A stretch of DNA of 64,000 nt from positions 186,001-250,000 of the forward strand of contig NZ_RJUE01000061.1 in NCBI RefSeq assembly GCF_024343735.1. The letters run 5' to 3'. The position numbers and the translations under genes were made by a program. Every line of letters begins with the position of its first letter. Position 1 is the first letter of the stretch. Positions 1-8,738 of this stretch are shown here, piece after piece. The DNA comes from Lacihabitans sp. CCS-44 (lineage in GTDB: Bacteria > Bacteroidota > Bacteroidia > Cytophagales > Spirosomataceae). Below the pieces are notes generated by a model. That model was not told where the DNA came from and made no database searches. It saw only the letters and a program-made list of their open reading frames with translations.

Positions 1-777
1 AGAGCTAATTTCGTTCCAGAGAAATACAAAGCTTTGGTAAAAGATAGAATTGAGTGGAATTTCGGAGAAAGAGATATTTTGAAAAATGACCTTTTGGTTT
101 TGGATATGATTGCTCAAAACAATTGGAAAAGGCCAATTTATTTCTCTGGTACATTGTCGCCTTCTTCTTATTTGAATTTGAAAGAATATTGCCAGCTCGA
201 AGGCTATGCGTACAGACTGATGCCGTTTAAAGTAGCAGGTGCAAGAGATGGATTTGTCAATTCAGAAATTATGAAAGACAGACTCCTTAATAAAATGTCT
301 TGGAGAAACTTAAATAATCCAAATGTTTATTATGACTCTGAAACTTATCTAAAGGTGCCAATGGTAACCGCAAGGTTTGCATTCTTAAGGCTAGTGGATG
401 AATTGGTAAGAGAAGGTAAAAAAGACGAGGCAGAGAAATTCTTGGACAAGTCTTTAGAATTAATGCCAGATAATACGATTCCTTTTGATCAATTGGTAGG
501 TAATTATCCGATTTTTTATTATGAAATTGGAAAATCGGAAAAAGCCAAGAAAATAGCTGAGTTAATGGTAAATAGGGCAGATGAGGAACTTAAGTATTTT
601 ATTGAGCAAAGTAAAACTCCAGGTAATAGACAATGGGGAGACGGAAATGTGCAGCAGTTGATTCAATCGAATATGCGAACAATTCAAATGTTATATTCGG
701 CAGCTGAGCAATATGATAAGCCACTGTCGGAGAAATTTAAAAAGATTTATGATGGTCACTTGGCCAAAGTTCAGTAG
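1..777 (+). CDS. DUF2723-type membrane protein, C-terminal part (5' truncated by window)
   Basis: The reading frame is open from the first base, so this is the soluble C-terminal end of a longer protein whose start lies upstream. The TTG at 34 is an internal codon, not a start. The segment with KRPIYFSGTLSP followed by LEGYAYRLMPFK resembles the C-terminal region of DUF2723 proteins (glycosyltransferase-like polytopic proteins common in Bacteroidota). The last 130 residues are helical with TPR-like character (EGKKDEAEKFLDKSLELMP). The family is thought to act in the inner membrane on surface glycans or glycoproteins; no catalytic residues are visible in this fragment. A strong terminator follows the stop codon. 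Family call is from remembered similarity. Confidence 0.7.
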   Translation, partial: RANFVPEKYKALVKDRIEWNFGERDILKNDLLVLDMIAQNNWKRPIYFSGTLSPSSYLNLKEYCQLEGYAYRLMPFKVAGARDGFVNSEIMKDRLLNKMSWRNLNNPNVYYDSETYLKVPMVTARFAFLRLVDELVREGKKDEAEKFLDKSLELMPDNTIPFDQLVGNYPIFYYEIGKSEKAKKIAELMVNRADEELKYFIEQSKTPGNRQWGDGNVQQLIQSNMRTIQMLYSAAEQYDKPLSEKFKKIYDGHLAKVQ

Positions 778-802
778 ATTTTTTGATTAAAACATATTAA
801 AG

Positions 803-834
803 GCCTCGAATAAAATATTATTCGAGGCTTTTTT
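803..834 (+). terminator. Rho-independent terminator after the DUF2723-type gene
   Basis: Perfect 11-bp inverted repeat (803-813 with 818-828), 4-nt loop, followed directly by a T run. It separates the upstream gene from the TonB receptor promoter, whose -7 box begins only three bases after the T run. Confidence 0.85.
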
Positions 835-836
835 AT

Positions 837-859
837 TACTTTTGCAATCATGTTGCAAA
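837..859 (+). promoter_or_regulatory. Promoter -7 box overlapped by a palindromic operator (TonB receptor)
   Basis: TACTTTTG at 837-844 fits the Bacteroidota -7 consensus TAnnTTTG. It overlaps a perfect 7-5-7 palindrome, TTTGCAA-N5-TTGCAAA (841-859). The start codon at 850 lies inside the palindrome. No clear -33 TTTG is seen at the usual distance. The same arrangement recurs before the lipoprotein gene at 3246-3268. I infer a repressor site; the regulator is unknown, and a metal-sensing Fur/Zur-type protein is one possibility. Confidence 0.6.
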
Positions 860-3237
860 AAGGAATTTCTTATACATTTAGGCTCACTATTTCTATCCTT
901 ATTTTGTCTAATTTATCATTTGGACAGACGCTCAATTGTACTTGTTTTGTTAAAGGGAAAATAATTGATAGACAATCAGGCGAAGTAGTTGTTGGAGCTT
1001 TAGTAGAAATTAGTGCCCAGAAAAAAGCTACATTTACCAATAAAAATGGAGAATATTTAATTGAAAATGTTTGCGAAGGCAAATATGAAATGAATATTCG
1101 GATATTGGGATATGATTCTCAAAAGCTAGAAGTTAACCTTGTTCATGAAAACACCCATGATTTTAACCTAAATGAGTCTCAAATACATTTAGATGGCGTA
1201 AATATATCTGCCAAGAGAATTGAAAATATCAGTGGAAACGAAAAACAGCTGGATTCGGAACAACTCAATAAACTAACAGGGCAGAATTTAGCAACTATTC
1301 TTACGTCCATTTCGGGCATTTCGATTATTCAGACAGGCTCATCGATAGGAAAACCGGTGATCCACGGAATGCATTCCAATAGAATCCTTACCATCAACAA
1401 CGGCATTCGGCATGAAGGTCAGCAATGGGGAAATGAGCATGCTCCAGAAATAGATCCATTTTTAGCCAAGCAAATTACAGTCATAAAGGGGGCCAAAAGT
1501 GTTAGATATGGACCTGAAGCCATTGGAGGCGTAATTGTTATTGAACCCAATGAACTGAAACATTTAGATAAAATACAAACTGAAATCAATCAGTTTTTTA
1601 TGTCGAATGGCTTACAAAACGGAATTTCTGGAATAGTTGAAAGCAGTTTTCATAAGATAAGAGGTTTGGATTGGAGAGTTCAGGCAAGTACCAAAAAAGG
1701 AGGCAATACTTCAACCCCTGCGTACAATTTAGCAAATACTGGCTCACAGGAGTTTAATTTTTCATTGGGTGCCAAGTATTCAAAAAAGAAAACTGACCTG
1801 AATCTTTTTTTTAGTCAATTTAATTCAAAAATCGGTATATTTTCAGGTGCACATATAGGCAATACAACTGATTTGGCTTTGGCCATTGGCCGCGAAAAAC
1901 CATTAGATGTTTACACGCCAGAGTCTTTTTCTTACAAAATTAATAAACCATATCAAGACATTCAGCATAGTCTTTTCAAACTGAAATTGAATCAATTGCT
2001 CAGCAACAACCAAAATCTTCAAGTCACTTTTGGACAACAGTATAATTTTCGGGCGGAAGTAGATGCACTTAGAGGGGATAGAAATACGGCTCAGGTTTTT
2101 AAAATAAATACCAACACTTTAGAGGTTTTGTTCAATCATAAACCATTTATTAAAAGAATATCCGGCAACTTAGGTCTTAATGGGCTTTATCAATACAATA
2201 TTTCCACGGGCAGCATAAATGTTCCTCAAAAATCTAATGTCTTAATACCTAATTATACAAACGTTACTGTTGGGGCTTTCTGGATTGAAAGATATGTCAA
2301 AGGAGATTTTGAAATGGAGGCGGGAATGAGGTATGATAGACGTTTTTTGGATGTTTATTATTTGAAAAGACTTCAGAATGAAATCTCAAACGAGTTTTTT
2401 GGCAATCAGAACTTGACCAATACTTTTAGTATTTCTAGAATTTTCAAAAATCGAATTAAATTGGGTTATAATTTTGCAACAGCTTGGAAACCACCTGTTG
2501 TCAATGAATTGTTTAGCGATGGAGTTCATCATGGCTCTGCTACTTATGAGGTGGGAGATGTGAATTTGAAAACAGAAAAGGCTATCGAGAACTCAATTGT
2601 ACTCAATTTTTCTGATAAATTTTATCAATTCGAGGTTTTGGGATATTTTAATTATTTGAGGAATTATGTTTTTCTAGCTCCCACAGGTAATTCTGTTTTG
2701 ACTATTCGAGGGGCTTTTCCAGAGTTTAAATATACCCAAACAAACGCCAGATTTGTGGGATTCGATATTTCAAATACGATTTCTAAGTTTCAAAAATTTA
2801 CAATTTCCAACCAGCTTTCACTTCTTTGGGCAGATGATCTAACCAGAAATCAGCCATTGATATTTATTCCTGCCAATAAATCGGAGACAGCCATAAATTA
2901 TAAATTCAATAAATCGTGGTTGAGCGAAATGGCTCTGAATCATCAATTTGTAGCTAAACAGAACAGAACACCTCAAAATCAGATATTTGATAATATTAGT
3001 GGTGAAACAGCTCTAAAATTAATAGGTGGAGACTATATGGCTGCTCCAGCGGCTTACAATTTGTTTGATCTTTCAGTTTCTAAAAATTATAAGTTTAAAA
3101 ATCTCAGCACGGTCAACATAATTTTAGAATGTAAGAATGTTCTAAATACGCAGTACCGCGATTATTTGAATAGATTCCGCTACTTCACAGACGATATTGG
3201 AAGAAATTTTTCTTTAAGAACTAACATCAATTTCTGA
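850..3237 (+). CDS. TonB-dependent receptor with CarboxypepD_reg-like domain
   Basis: Outer-membrane TonB-dependent receptor of 795 aa. An N-terminal signal segment (about residues 1-26) is followed by a carboxypeptidase-regulatory-like repeat (about 34-115: VKGKIIDRQSGEVVVGALVEI), a plug domain (about 125-230, with ITVIKGAKSVRYGPEAIGGVIVIEP-type sequence) and a 22-strand-type barrel ending in an aromatic-rich strand. The ligand is not readable from sequence. His and Asp/Glu residues around GIRHEGQQWGNEHAPEID in the plug would suit a metal or metallophore, but this is inference. ATG 850 is the only ATG near the signal peptide, and the predicted transcription start falls on it, so the mRNA may be leaderless. 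The lipoprotein gene downstream has its own copy of the operator. Confidence 0.85.
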   Translation: MLQKGISYTFRLTISILILSNLSFGQTLNCTCFVKGKIIDRQSGEVVVGALVEISAQKKATFTNKNGEYLIENVCEGKYEMNIRILGYDSQKLEVNLVHENTHDFNLNESQIHLDGVNISAKRIENISGNEKQLDSEQLNKLTGQNLATILTSISGISIIQTGSSIGKPVIHGMHSNRILTINNGIRHEGQQWGNEHAPEIDPFLAKQITVIKGAKSVRYGPEAIGGVIVIEPNELKHLDKIQTEINQFFMSNGLQNGISGIVESSFHKIRGLDWRVQASTKKGGNTSTPAYNLANTGSQEFNFSLGAKYSKKKTDLNLFFSQFNSKIGIFSGAHIGNTTDLALAIGREKPLDVYTPESFSYKINKPYQDIQHSLFKLKLNQLLSNNQNLQVTFGQQYNFRAEVDALRGDRNTAQVFKINTNTLEVLFNHKPFIKRISGNLGLNGLYQYNISTGSINVPQKSNVLIPNYTNVTVGAFWIERYVKGDFEMEAGMRYDRRFLDVYYLKRLQNEISNEFFGNQNLTNTFSISRIFKNRIKLGYNFATAWKPPVVNELFSDGVHHGSATYEVGDVNLKTEKAIENSIVLNFSDKFYQFEVLGYFNYLRNYVFLAPTGNSVLTIRGAFPEFKYTQTNARFVGFDISNTISKFQKFTISNQLSLLWADDLTRNQPLIFIPANKSETAINYKFNKSWLSEMALNHQFVAKQNRTPQNQIFDNISGETALKLIGGDYMAAPAAYNLFDLSVSKNYKFKNLSTVNIILECKNVLNTQYRDYLNRFRYFTDDIGRNFSLRTNINF

Positions 3238-3245
3238 TTTATTTC

Positions 3246-3268
3246 TATATTTGCAACATTGTTGCATT
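3246..3268 (+). promoter_or_regulatory. Second copy of the promoter/operator palindrome (lipoprotein)
   Basis: TATATTTG (3246-3253) is a good -7 box. It overlaps TTTGCAA-N5-TTGCATT (3250-3268); the inner part TGCAAC-att-GTTGCA is a perfect palindrome. Geometry relative to the -7 box matches the site at 837-859. Transcription would start near 3260, giving a leader of about 25 nt. Confidence 0.6.
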
Positions 3269-3283
3269 TAAATAATTTCATCC

Positions 3284-3823
3284 ATGAAAAAATCGAGTAT
3301 TTTGTTGTTGTGTTTTGTATTGGGCTTCTCAGCTTGTAAAAAAGAAGATGAGATAGGAGAGGAGAACGAATTAATAACCACCATTAAACTGAATTTTAAA
3401 AACGGTACTGACATTAAGTCGTTTAGCTACAAAGATTTAGATGGTGACGGTGGAATAACACCAGTAATTGATAAAATTAGTTTGGCTGCCAACACTACTT
3501 ATGACCTCAGCATTGAGTTTTTGGATGAAAGTAAATCACCAGCAGTTAATATCACACAAGAAGTGAGTGGCGAAAGTGATGAGCATTTGGTGTTATTTAC
3601 GCCTTCGACAATTGCTTTGGGAACGTATTCTTATGCAGACAAAGACGTTAACTTGCTTCCAATAGGCTTAATAGGAAAGTATAGCACGCAATCGGCAGGC
3701 ATGGGAATGCTAAAAGTGCAGCTTAGACATCAGCCGCCAATAAACGGTAAAAACACCAAAGACGGGACTTCAATTCCTGGGAGTGACGACATAAATATTG
3801 ATTTTGCTTTAGAAGTTAAATAA
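3284..3823 (+). CDS. Small lipoprotein paired with TonB receptor
   Basis: 179-aa predicted lipoprotein with signal peptide and lipobox ending at Cys18 (GFSAC), followed by KKEDE, a charged run typical of exported Bacteroidota lipoproteins. The mature part is beta-rich, with motifs LDGDGG, DEHLVLF and LRHQPP. I recall similar lipoproteins next to TonB-dependent receptors in Flavobacteria and Cytophagia, sometimes annotated as type 1 periplasmic-binding-fold-like, but the fold and function are unproven. The shared operator implies co-regulation with the receptor, so it may be an accessory ligand-binding lipoprotein. Start ATG 3284 fits the signal peptide and the upstream promoter. Confidence 0.75.
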   Translation: MKKSSILLLCFVLGFSACKKEDEIGEENELITTIKLNFKNGTDIKSFSYKDLDGDGGITPVIDKISLAANTTYDLSIEFLDESKSPAVNITQEVSGESDEHLVLFTPSTIALGTYSYADKDVNLLPIGLIGKYSTQSAGMGMLKVQLRHQPPINGKNTKDGTSIPGSDDINIDFALEVK

Positions 3824-3900
3824 GCTAAATCTAACTCCACACAATTTTCATTTTAAATTAGCTTTTCCAAAAAATGCTCCCAAGTGAAGATATTTCATTG

Positions 3901-3908
3901 TATTTTTG
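3901..3908 (+). promoter_or_regulatory. Candidate -7 promoter box
   Basis: TATTTTTG matches TAnnTTTG and lies 14 bp before the start codon at 3923. No matching -33 TTTG is seen at 19-21 nt, so support is weak. Confidence 0.35.
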
Positions 3909-3922
3909 ATAAATTTTTTTGA

Positions 3923-5215
3923 ATGAAGTATATTCTAAATAAGTTTTTAGCGAATAGAGATGCATTAGCAGTTGCTACTTTTGTGGCTGGATTACCATTT
4001 ATTTATTTTCTGAGAGATGGTGTGAAATTAGCTCCTGCAAATACTTTTTTTGCTATTTTCTTGTTATTTTTTCCCTTTGCTTTATCTCTGATTTTCAAAG
4101 ATTTAAAGACTTTTGATGCCCCAAATAAAGTAGGATTTACGCTTTTATCTTGGTTTATTATTATTGGATTCACATACTACCTTCTTCGAGATAGATATAC
4201 AGCAGTTAATGGAGTTCGTGAGTTTCTTAATTTTATTCTTATTTTCCTTATTTACTTTGGTTCAATTTTTATAAAAAGAGAATCTTTAAATAAGAATTTT
4301 ATTTATTTCATTATTTTTCTTTCTGTCTTAGGGGCTGTTTCGCTTATATATTTCACATTTACAAATCCACTTTACCAATTTGGTCAAAGAGCTTCTATCG
4401 CGTTAGATGAAGACGGAGCTACTGGTGGCAATCCTCATATCAATTCTCGAGGAGCTTTTTACGGCCTGATAGCCAGTGTTTTGGCTTTAAAGTATAACAA
4501 GCAAATCAAGTTAGGGTTTATTATACCTTTGCTCGCAATTTTACTATTCATAGTGGTTTTATTTTTGACACAAACCATGCTTGCTTTTTTAGCAGCGTTT
4601 ATATTTTTGGCTCTTTTCCTCTTTTTTAATTTTAACTTAAGGAAAGTAGGTTCGACCATTAAGTTTCTGTTTTTCAAGTGGTACGTACTTTTGGCATTGG
4701 TTTTGGGAATAACCAAAGGCGTTTCGTCATTGGATAAAGACACGGATTTTATAACGCCGATTACGAACTATATGGGTTATAGATTGACGAGCATTATGGA
4801 GTCTTTTGATTCTTCAGATGGAAAGAAAAAAAGCAAAAAAGTATCAGGTGACGATTCAGCAAATACCAGAATAATGTTGATTTCTACCGTTTTTGAGAGG
4901 TTTGCCGAAAATATTGAAGAGGGTAAGGTTAGGTATGCGGTTTTTGGGAATGGTTATCAAAGTTTGTATGTTGATGTTCCTCAAATGGAGGTTCTAGATT
5001 CTTATGGAATACTTATTTTTATTTTTTATTCAGTCATGTTTTTCCATTTAGTCAAAATTGCCTGGAAGGAAATCAAGAATCCTGACAGTATGGGTACTGA
5101 ATTTATTGCCTACGCCTTTATTTATTACTTTGTTGCCAATTTCACTGCTGGGGTTGTGGTGGACTATACACGATTAGGAATGTATATTTTGTTGGTTCGG
5201 TTTGTACGAAAATAA
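3923..5215 (+). CDS. O-antigen ligase/polymerase-like membrane protein
   Basis: 430-aa polytopic membrane protein with about ten to twelve hydrophobic segments, two of them before residue 60 and a cluster at 75-150. A large hydrophilic loop (about 275-350) lies before the last segments, the topology of Wzy polymerases and WaaL-type ligases. The sequence GGNPHINSRGAFYGL in the middle resembles the conserved region around the periplasmic loop of O-antigen ligase family proteins. It opens a surface polysaccharide locus that continues to 12418. The substrate cannot be told. It is convergent with the GT2 gene, with one base between the stop codons. Confidence 0.65.
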   Translation: MKYILNKFLANRDALAVATFVAGLPFIYFLRDGVKLAPANTFFAIFLLFFPFALSLIFKDLKTFDAPNKVGFTLLSWFIIIGFTYYLLRDRYTAVNGVREFLNFILIFLIYFGSIFIKRESLNKNFIYFIIFLSVLGAVSLIYFTFTNPLYQFGQRASIALDEDGATGGNPHINSRGAFYGLIASVLALKYNKQIKLGFIIPLLAILLFIVVLFLTQTMLAFLAAFIFLALFLFFNFNLRKVGSTIKFLFFKWYVLLALVLGITKGVSSLDKDTDFITPITNYMGYRLTSIMESFDSSDGKKKSKKVSGDDSANTRIMLISTVFERFAENIEEGKVRYAVFGNGYQSLYVDVPQMEVLDSYGILIFIFYSVMFFHLVKIAWKEIKNPDSMGTEFIAYAFIYYFVANFTAGVVVDYTRLGMYILLVRFVRK

Positions 5216-5216
5216 A

Positions 5217-6116
5217 TCAGAAATTTATTCCCCATTTTTTTACAATAAATTCCTCTATTTTTCTTGAGTCTTCATCACAGGCCTTTTCAATTTCATAAAT
5301 ATTTATATCCACCACAATCCTGTACCAAAATGCTTGTAAAAAGTGAAAAATCCATCCTTTTGGGCCATCTAAGAAACCCATCTGTACGATAAATCTCAAA
5401 AAGAAATATATCATCGGTCTAAGTCCGTAAGGCAGTTTGTAATAGAAATTATCTTTGATCTTCCTTTTTCTCTCTGCTTGTTTGGTGATGTTTACATCTT
5501 TTTCGGTGTTTAAGCCAAACGAATATTTATTAGATAAAAAATCAACAGCTTCACGTCTTGCATAATTTAAATGCTTGGCTGTCCACCAATTGATATCATT
5601 TAGGTTTTCGTCAACGATATCATGGTCCAAACATATTATTTCGCCAGAATTAACGACGATATGCTCATCCATAAACCGTTCTTCGCTATATCCTTCACCA
5701 GTTTTCCAAATTCTGATGAGTTTTATTGGATAAAACCCGCCATGCTTTATCCACTTATTTTTGAAATAAACCCTACGCTTTAACTCAATTCCAGCAATGT
5801 TGCTGCTCAAAGTTTCAATTTTGGAATTGATTTCAGCTTGTAATTCTTCCAAAACATATTCATCGGCATCCATTCTCATGGTCCATTTTGAGGTAATATT
5901 ACAATTCTCAATGGCCCAATTCATTTGCTTTGAATGATTGTTTTCCCATTTGTTTTGAAAAATCTCGACATTCAATCTTTTACAAATATCGAGCGTAGCA
6001 TCAGTAGAAAAGGAATCGACAATGCAAATTCTTTCACAAATTGGTTTTAAAGAGGCAATACACCTTTCAATATGTTTTTCTTCGTTAAAAGTCAGTATTA
6101 CAGCAGTTATCCTCAT
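5217..6116 (-). CDS. Glycosyltransferase family 2 (WaaE/KdtX-like)
   Basis: GT-A fold enzyme of about 299 aa. It begins MRITAVILTFNEEKHIERC, the classic GT2 nucleotide-binding start, and has DSFSTDAT and the metal-binding DXD-like MDADEY near residue 90. The C-terminal third contains hydrophobic segments (FLRFIVQMGFLDG) seen in WaaE-type lipopolysaccharide core glycosyltransferases. It probably transfers a sugar to lipopolysaccharide core or a related lipid-linked glycan at the inner face of the membrane. I chose ATG 6116 because an upstream in-frame extension to 6134 adds only six residues before the conserved domain. It is the only minus-strand gene at the left of the locus. Confidence 0.8.
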   Translation of the reverse strand: MRITAVILTFNEEKHIERCIASLKPICERICIVDSFSTDATLDICKRLNVEIFQNKWENNHSKQMNWAIENCNITSKWTMRMDADEYVLEELQAEINSKIETLSSNIAGIELKRRVYFKNKWIKHGGFYPIKLIRIWKTGEGYSEERFMDEHIVVNSGEIICLDHDIVDENLNDINWWTAKHLNYARREAVDFLSNKYSFGLNTEKDVNITKQAERKRKIKDNFYYKLPYGLRPMIYFFLRFIVQMGFLDGPKGWIFHFLQAFWYRIVVDINIYEIEKACDEDSRKIEEFIVKKWGINF

Positions 6117-6430
6117 TAATAATTGAATTGCCAAGAAGTCATTAATCTTGTATCAGAAATGTTAAGTATCTAATTACTCAAAATTACAACCAAATATTCA
6201 AAATTTGGCCATTTCGACTTTACTTAAAATAAGAAAGCTAAGCTTTATGGCTTAATAAAGCATGATATTTACCTTTTGCTTCAAATCAAGGAAAAGTTTT
6301 AATGGATAAATTTTCTATCTTTGGCAAAGAATACGCATTTACAAACTAAATTTTTACTTTTCTCAGATTAATTTTTTGTTCAAAGAGGTGAGTTTTTGCC
6401 TTCTTGAATTTTTAAACATTGCTTTATTTA
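6117..6430. other. Divergent intergenic region, AT-rich
   Basis: About 310 bp between divergent glycan genes. It holds a short hairpin (GCTTTAT 6242-6248 with ATAAAGC 6255-6261) and a plus-strand -7 box, TATCTTTG at 6316-6323. That box would give a leader of roughly 100 nt for the acyltransferase. I found no TAnnTTTG box for the minus-strand gene and no coding potential. Confidence 0.45.
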
Positions 6431-7555
6431 ATGAATATTAAGGTTTTAGATGGTCTCAGAGGATTGGCCGCTTTATATGTGATGATAGGTCACGCAAGGT
6501 GGTTACTTTGGGAAGGTTATAGTGAAGGTTATTTAAAACACACCACGGAATATGATTGGATTGATAAATTGTCTATGTATTTCTTGTCTATCTTTAAATT
6601 TGGACATGAATCTGTCTTGCTATTTTTTGTACTCTCTGGGTTTGTAATACACAAAGGTTATGTAAAGAAATTTTTGAGTGACCCTTGGCAAAAGGTTAAC
6701 ATTAGACAATTTTATATAAAAAGAATTAGGAGAATATACCCACCTTTTTTGTTTGCTCTTTGTCTTACAGGTTTATTAGATTTTATAGGAAGAAATTATG
6801 GTTTTTCTATATACACAGGAAACACACCAAATGAGGGAATTAATATTACTGTTGGTAACCAAAGTCTTAGTTTTTCTACTTTTATTGGCAACGTGTTTTT
6901 TTTATTTAAAGAATATGTGCCCATTTTTGGTACAAATGGGCCTACTTGGTCCTTAAAGTTAGAGTGGTGGTTTTATATGATTTACCCCATTTTTTTGCTA
7001 TTTTCTCGGAAACACATTTATTATTCGACTTTCCTAATTGTCGTATTATTTGTATTGGTCAATTATACGTCTTTTTGGACAGAAACACTTTCCAAGTCAG
7101 TATTTAGTGCTATAATAAGCTGGTGGGCAGGAGTGATTTTAGCAGAAATATATTCCAAAAGGATTGGGATTGGTCTATTGAAGTTTGCTTTTATGAACAT
7201 ATTAGGATTCATTCTATTGCCATTTTTACCCGTTTACAGCCATTTGTATGATTTTAGAATTGCATTATTACTGACCGCTGTGATTTCCATTTTGTTGTAT
7301 TTTCAAACCAAGAATATCAGTTTAAAGCTTATAGAAATTTTTAAATTTTTTGGAGATTTTTCTTATACCCTGTATATAATTCACTTTCCGGTATTGGTCT
7401 TTATATCAGGAGTAGTGCTTAAATTCAGTCAAAATCAACTTCCAAAACATTCATTTTTTGTATTTTTAGGCATATTTGTTAGTCTGATAATGGCTTATCT
7501 AACTCATTTTATAGTTGAACTGCCCTTCATGAAACCAAAAATGCCAAAAGAATAA
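6431..7555 (+). CDS. Acyltransferase family 3 (OafA/YrhL-like)
   Basis: 374-aa polytopic inner-membrane acyltransferase. It begins MNIKVLDGLRGLAALYVMIGHARW, the family signature RGxAAxxVxxxH with the catalytic-type His. Next comes LLFFVLSGFVIHKGY, and about ten hydrophobic segments fill the rest. Members transfer acetyl or other acyl groups from the cytoplasm onto exported glycans. Its place in a glycosyltransferase run suggests O-acetylation of the surface polysaccharide. ATG 6431 is preferred to an in-frame TTG four codons earlier. It probably forms an operon with the two following GT4 genes. Confidence 0.85.
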   Translation: MNIKVLDGLRGLAALYVMIGHARWLLWEGYSEGYLKHTTEYDWIDKLSMYFLSIFKFGHESVLLFFVLSGFVIHKGYVKKFLSDPWQKVNIRQFYIKRIRRIYPPFLFALCLTGLLDFIGRNYGFSIYTGNTPNEGINITVGNQSLSFSTFIGNVFFLFKEYVPIFGTNGPTWSLKLEWWFYMIYPIFLLFSRKHIYYSTFLIVVLFVLVNYTSFWTETLSKSVFSAIISWWAGVILAEIYSKRIGIGLLKFAFMNILGFILLPFLPVYSHLYDFRIALLLTAVISILLYFQTKNISLKLIEIFKFFGDFSYTLYIIHFPVLVFISGVVLKFSQNQLPKHSFFVFLGIFVSLIMAYLTHFIVELPFMKPKMPKE

Positions 7556-7591
7556 AGATGATTTTGCTACAAAAAAACACTTTTATTAAAA

Positions 7592-8734
7592 ATGAGGATT
7601 TTAATTATTCATAATATTCTTTGGACACATTATAAGTCAGTTTTGTTTGAGGCAATCGAAAGACAAAGGACTGATAAGATGGAGATTTGTGTTCTTCAAA
7701 TAGCCAAAAATGATATTTCAAGGAAGAATATGTCAAGTCCCGAAGTCAATTACCAATACAGCTTCAAACTGCTTTTTGATGATTTTATTGAGAATATTCC
7801 GACATTCAAAAAAGTTCAAGCAGTGCTTGGATATATTAGGAGCTACAAGCCTGATGTTGTGAATGTTACAGGATGGGCTGGGGATTTGTCCTTGACTTTG
7901 GCCATTATATTTTCGTTCTTGCTTGGAAAAAAAGTAGTAATTTCAAATGAATCGACCTCATTTGACCATCAAAGATCATTTCTTAAGGAGTTTTTAAAGA
8001 AAGTTCTTGTAAAAATGAGTGATGGTTTTATCGTTTTTGGTAAAACTTCTAAGGATTATTTGATTGAATTAGGAGCAAAACCCGATCAGTTTATTGAACA
8101 AAAAGGAGCTGTTGTGGATGATAAAACAATTAGAAAGGTCTTTGAAAAAGCTAAAGAGGAGATTTTTTTGTCAGAGGTAATTAAGACTCCTCAAAACTTT
8201 ATTTATGTTGGGAGAATCATTGGTGTGAAAAACATACCTATTCTTGTCAAGGCTTTTCAAAATATTAAATCCAAAATTGTTGAGGCTGAAGATTGGGGCT
8301 TGATTATTTTGGGAAATGGGCTTTTAGATGAGGAAATCGAAAAATTAATTGAAGTTCAGAATAAACATATTTATAAGTTCCCTGCCGTAGATTGGCAAGG
8401 GGTACCAAAATATTTTAGCCAATCTGATTGTTTGGTTTTACCCAGCAACTCCGAGCCATGGGGTTTGGTGGTAAATGAGGCTATGATTTGTGGCTTGGGT
8501 GTAATTGTCTCAGATTCATGTGGTTGCAAAGATGACTTAGTTCAAGATAATGGGTATGTTTTTGAATCTGGAAATCAAAATAGCCTTGAAAATGCGATGA
8601 AGTCGTTTGTGTTGGACATGCATAAATTGGAAATTATGAAATCCAAATCTCTGGAGATAATCAAGGATTTTAAGGTAGAGGAAGTGGCCAAAAGAATTGT
8701 AAACGGTTTTCAAAGAATATATCAATCAGCTTAA
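7592..8734 (+). CDS. Glycosyltransferase family 4
   Basis: 380-aa GT-B fold retaining glycosyltransferase. The N-terminal acceptor domain (1-about 190) starts MRILIIHNILWTHYKSVLFEAI. The C-terminal nucleotide-sugar domain contains YVGRIIGVKNIPILVKAF and the EX7E-type motif in LPSNSEPWGLVVNEAM (E...E near residues 291-299). These features place it in GT4 (GT1-superfamily). Donor and acceptor are unknown. It lies 36 bp after the acyltransferase gene and 4 bp before the next GT4 gene, so co-transcription is likely. Confidence 0.88.
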   Translation: MRILIIHNILWTHYKSVLFEAIERQRTDKMEICVLQIAKNDISRKNMSSPEVNYQYSFKLLFDDFIENIPTFKKVQAVLGYIRSYKPDVVNVTGWAGDLSLTLAIIFSFLLGKKVVISNESTSFDHQRSFLKEFLKKVLVKMSDGFIVFGKTSKDYLIELGAKPDQFIEQKGAVVDDKTIRKVFEKAKEEIFLSEVIKTPQNFIYVGRIIGVKNIPILVKAFQNIKSKIVEAEDWGLIILGNGLLDEEIEKLIEVQNKHIYKFPAVDWQGVPKYFSQSDCLVLPSNSEPWGLVVNEAMICGLGVIVSDSCGCKDDLVQDNGYVFESGNQNSLENAMKSFVLDMHKLEIMKSKSLEIIKDFKVEEVAKRIVNGFQRIYQSA

Positions 8735-8738
8735 AATT

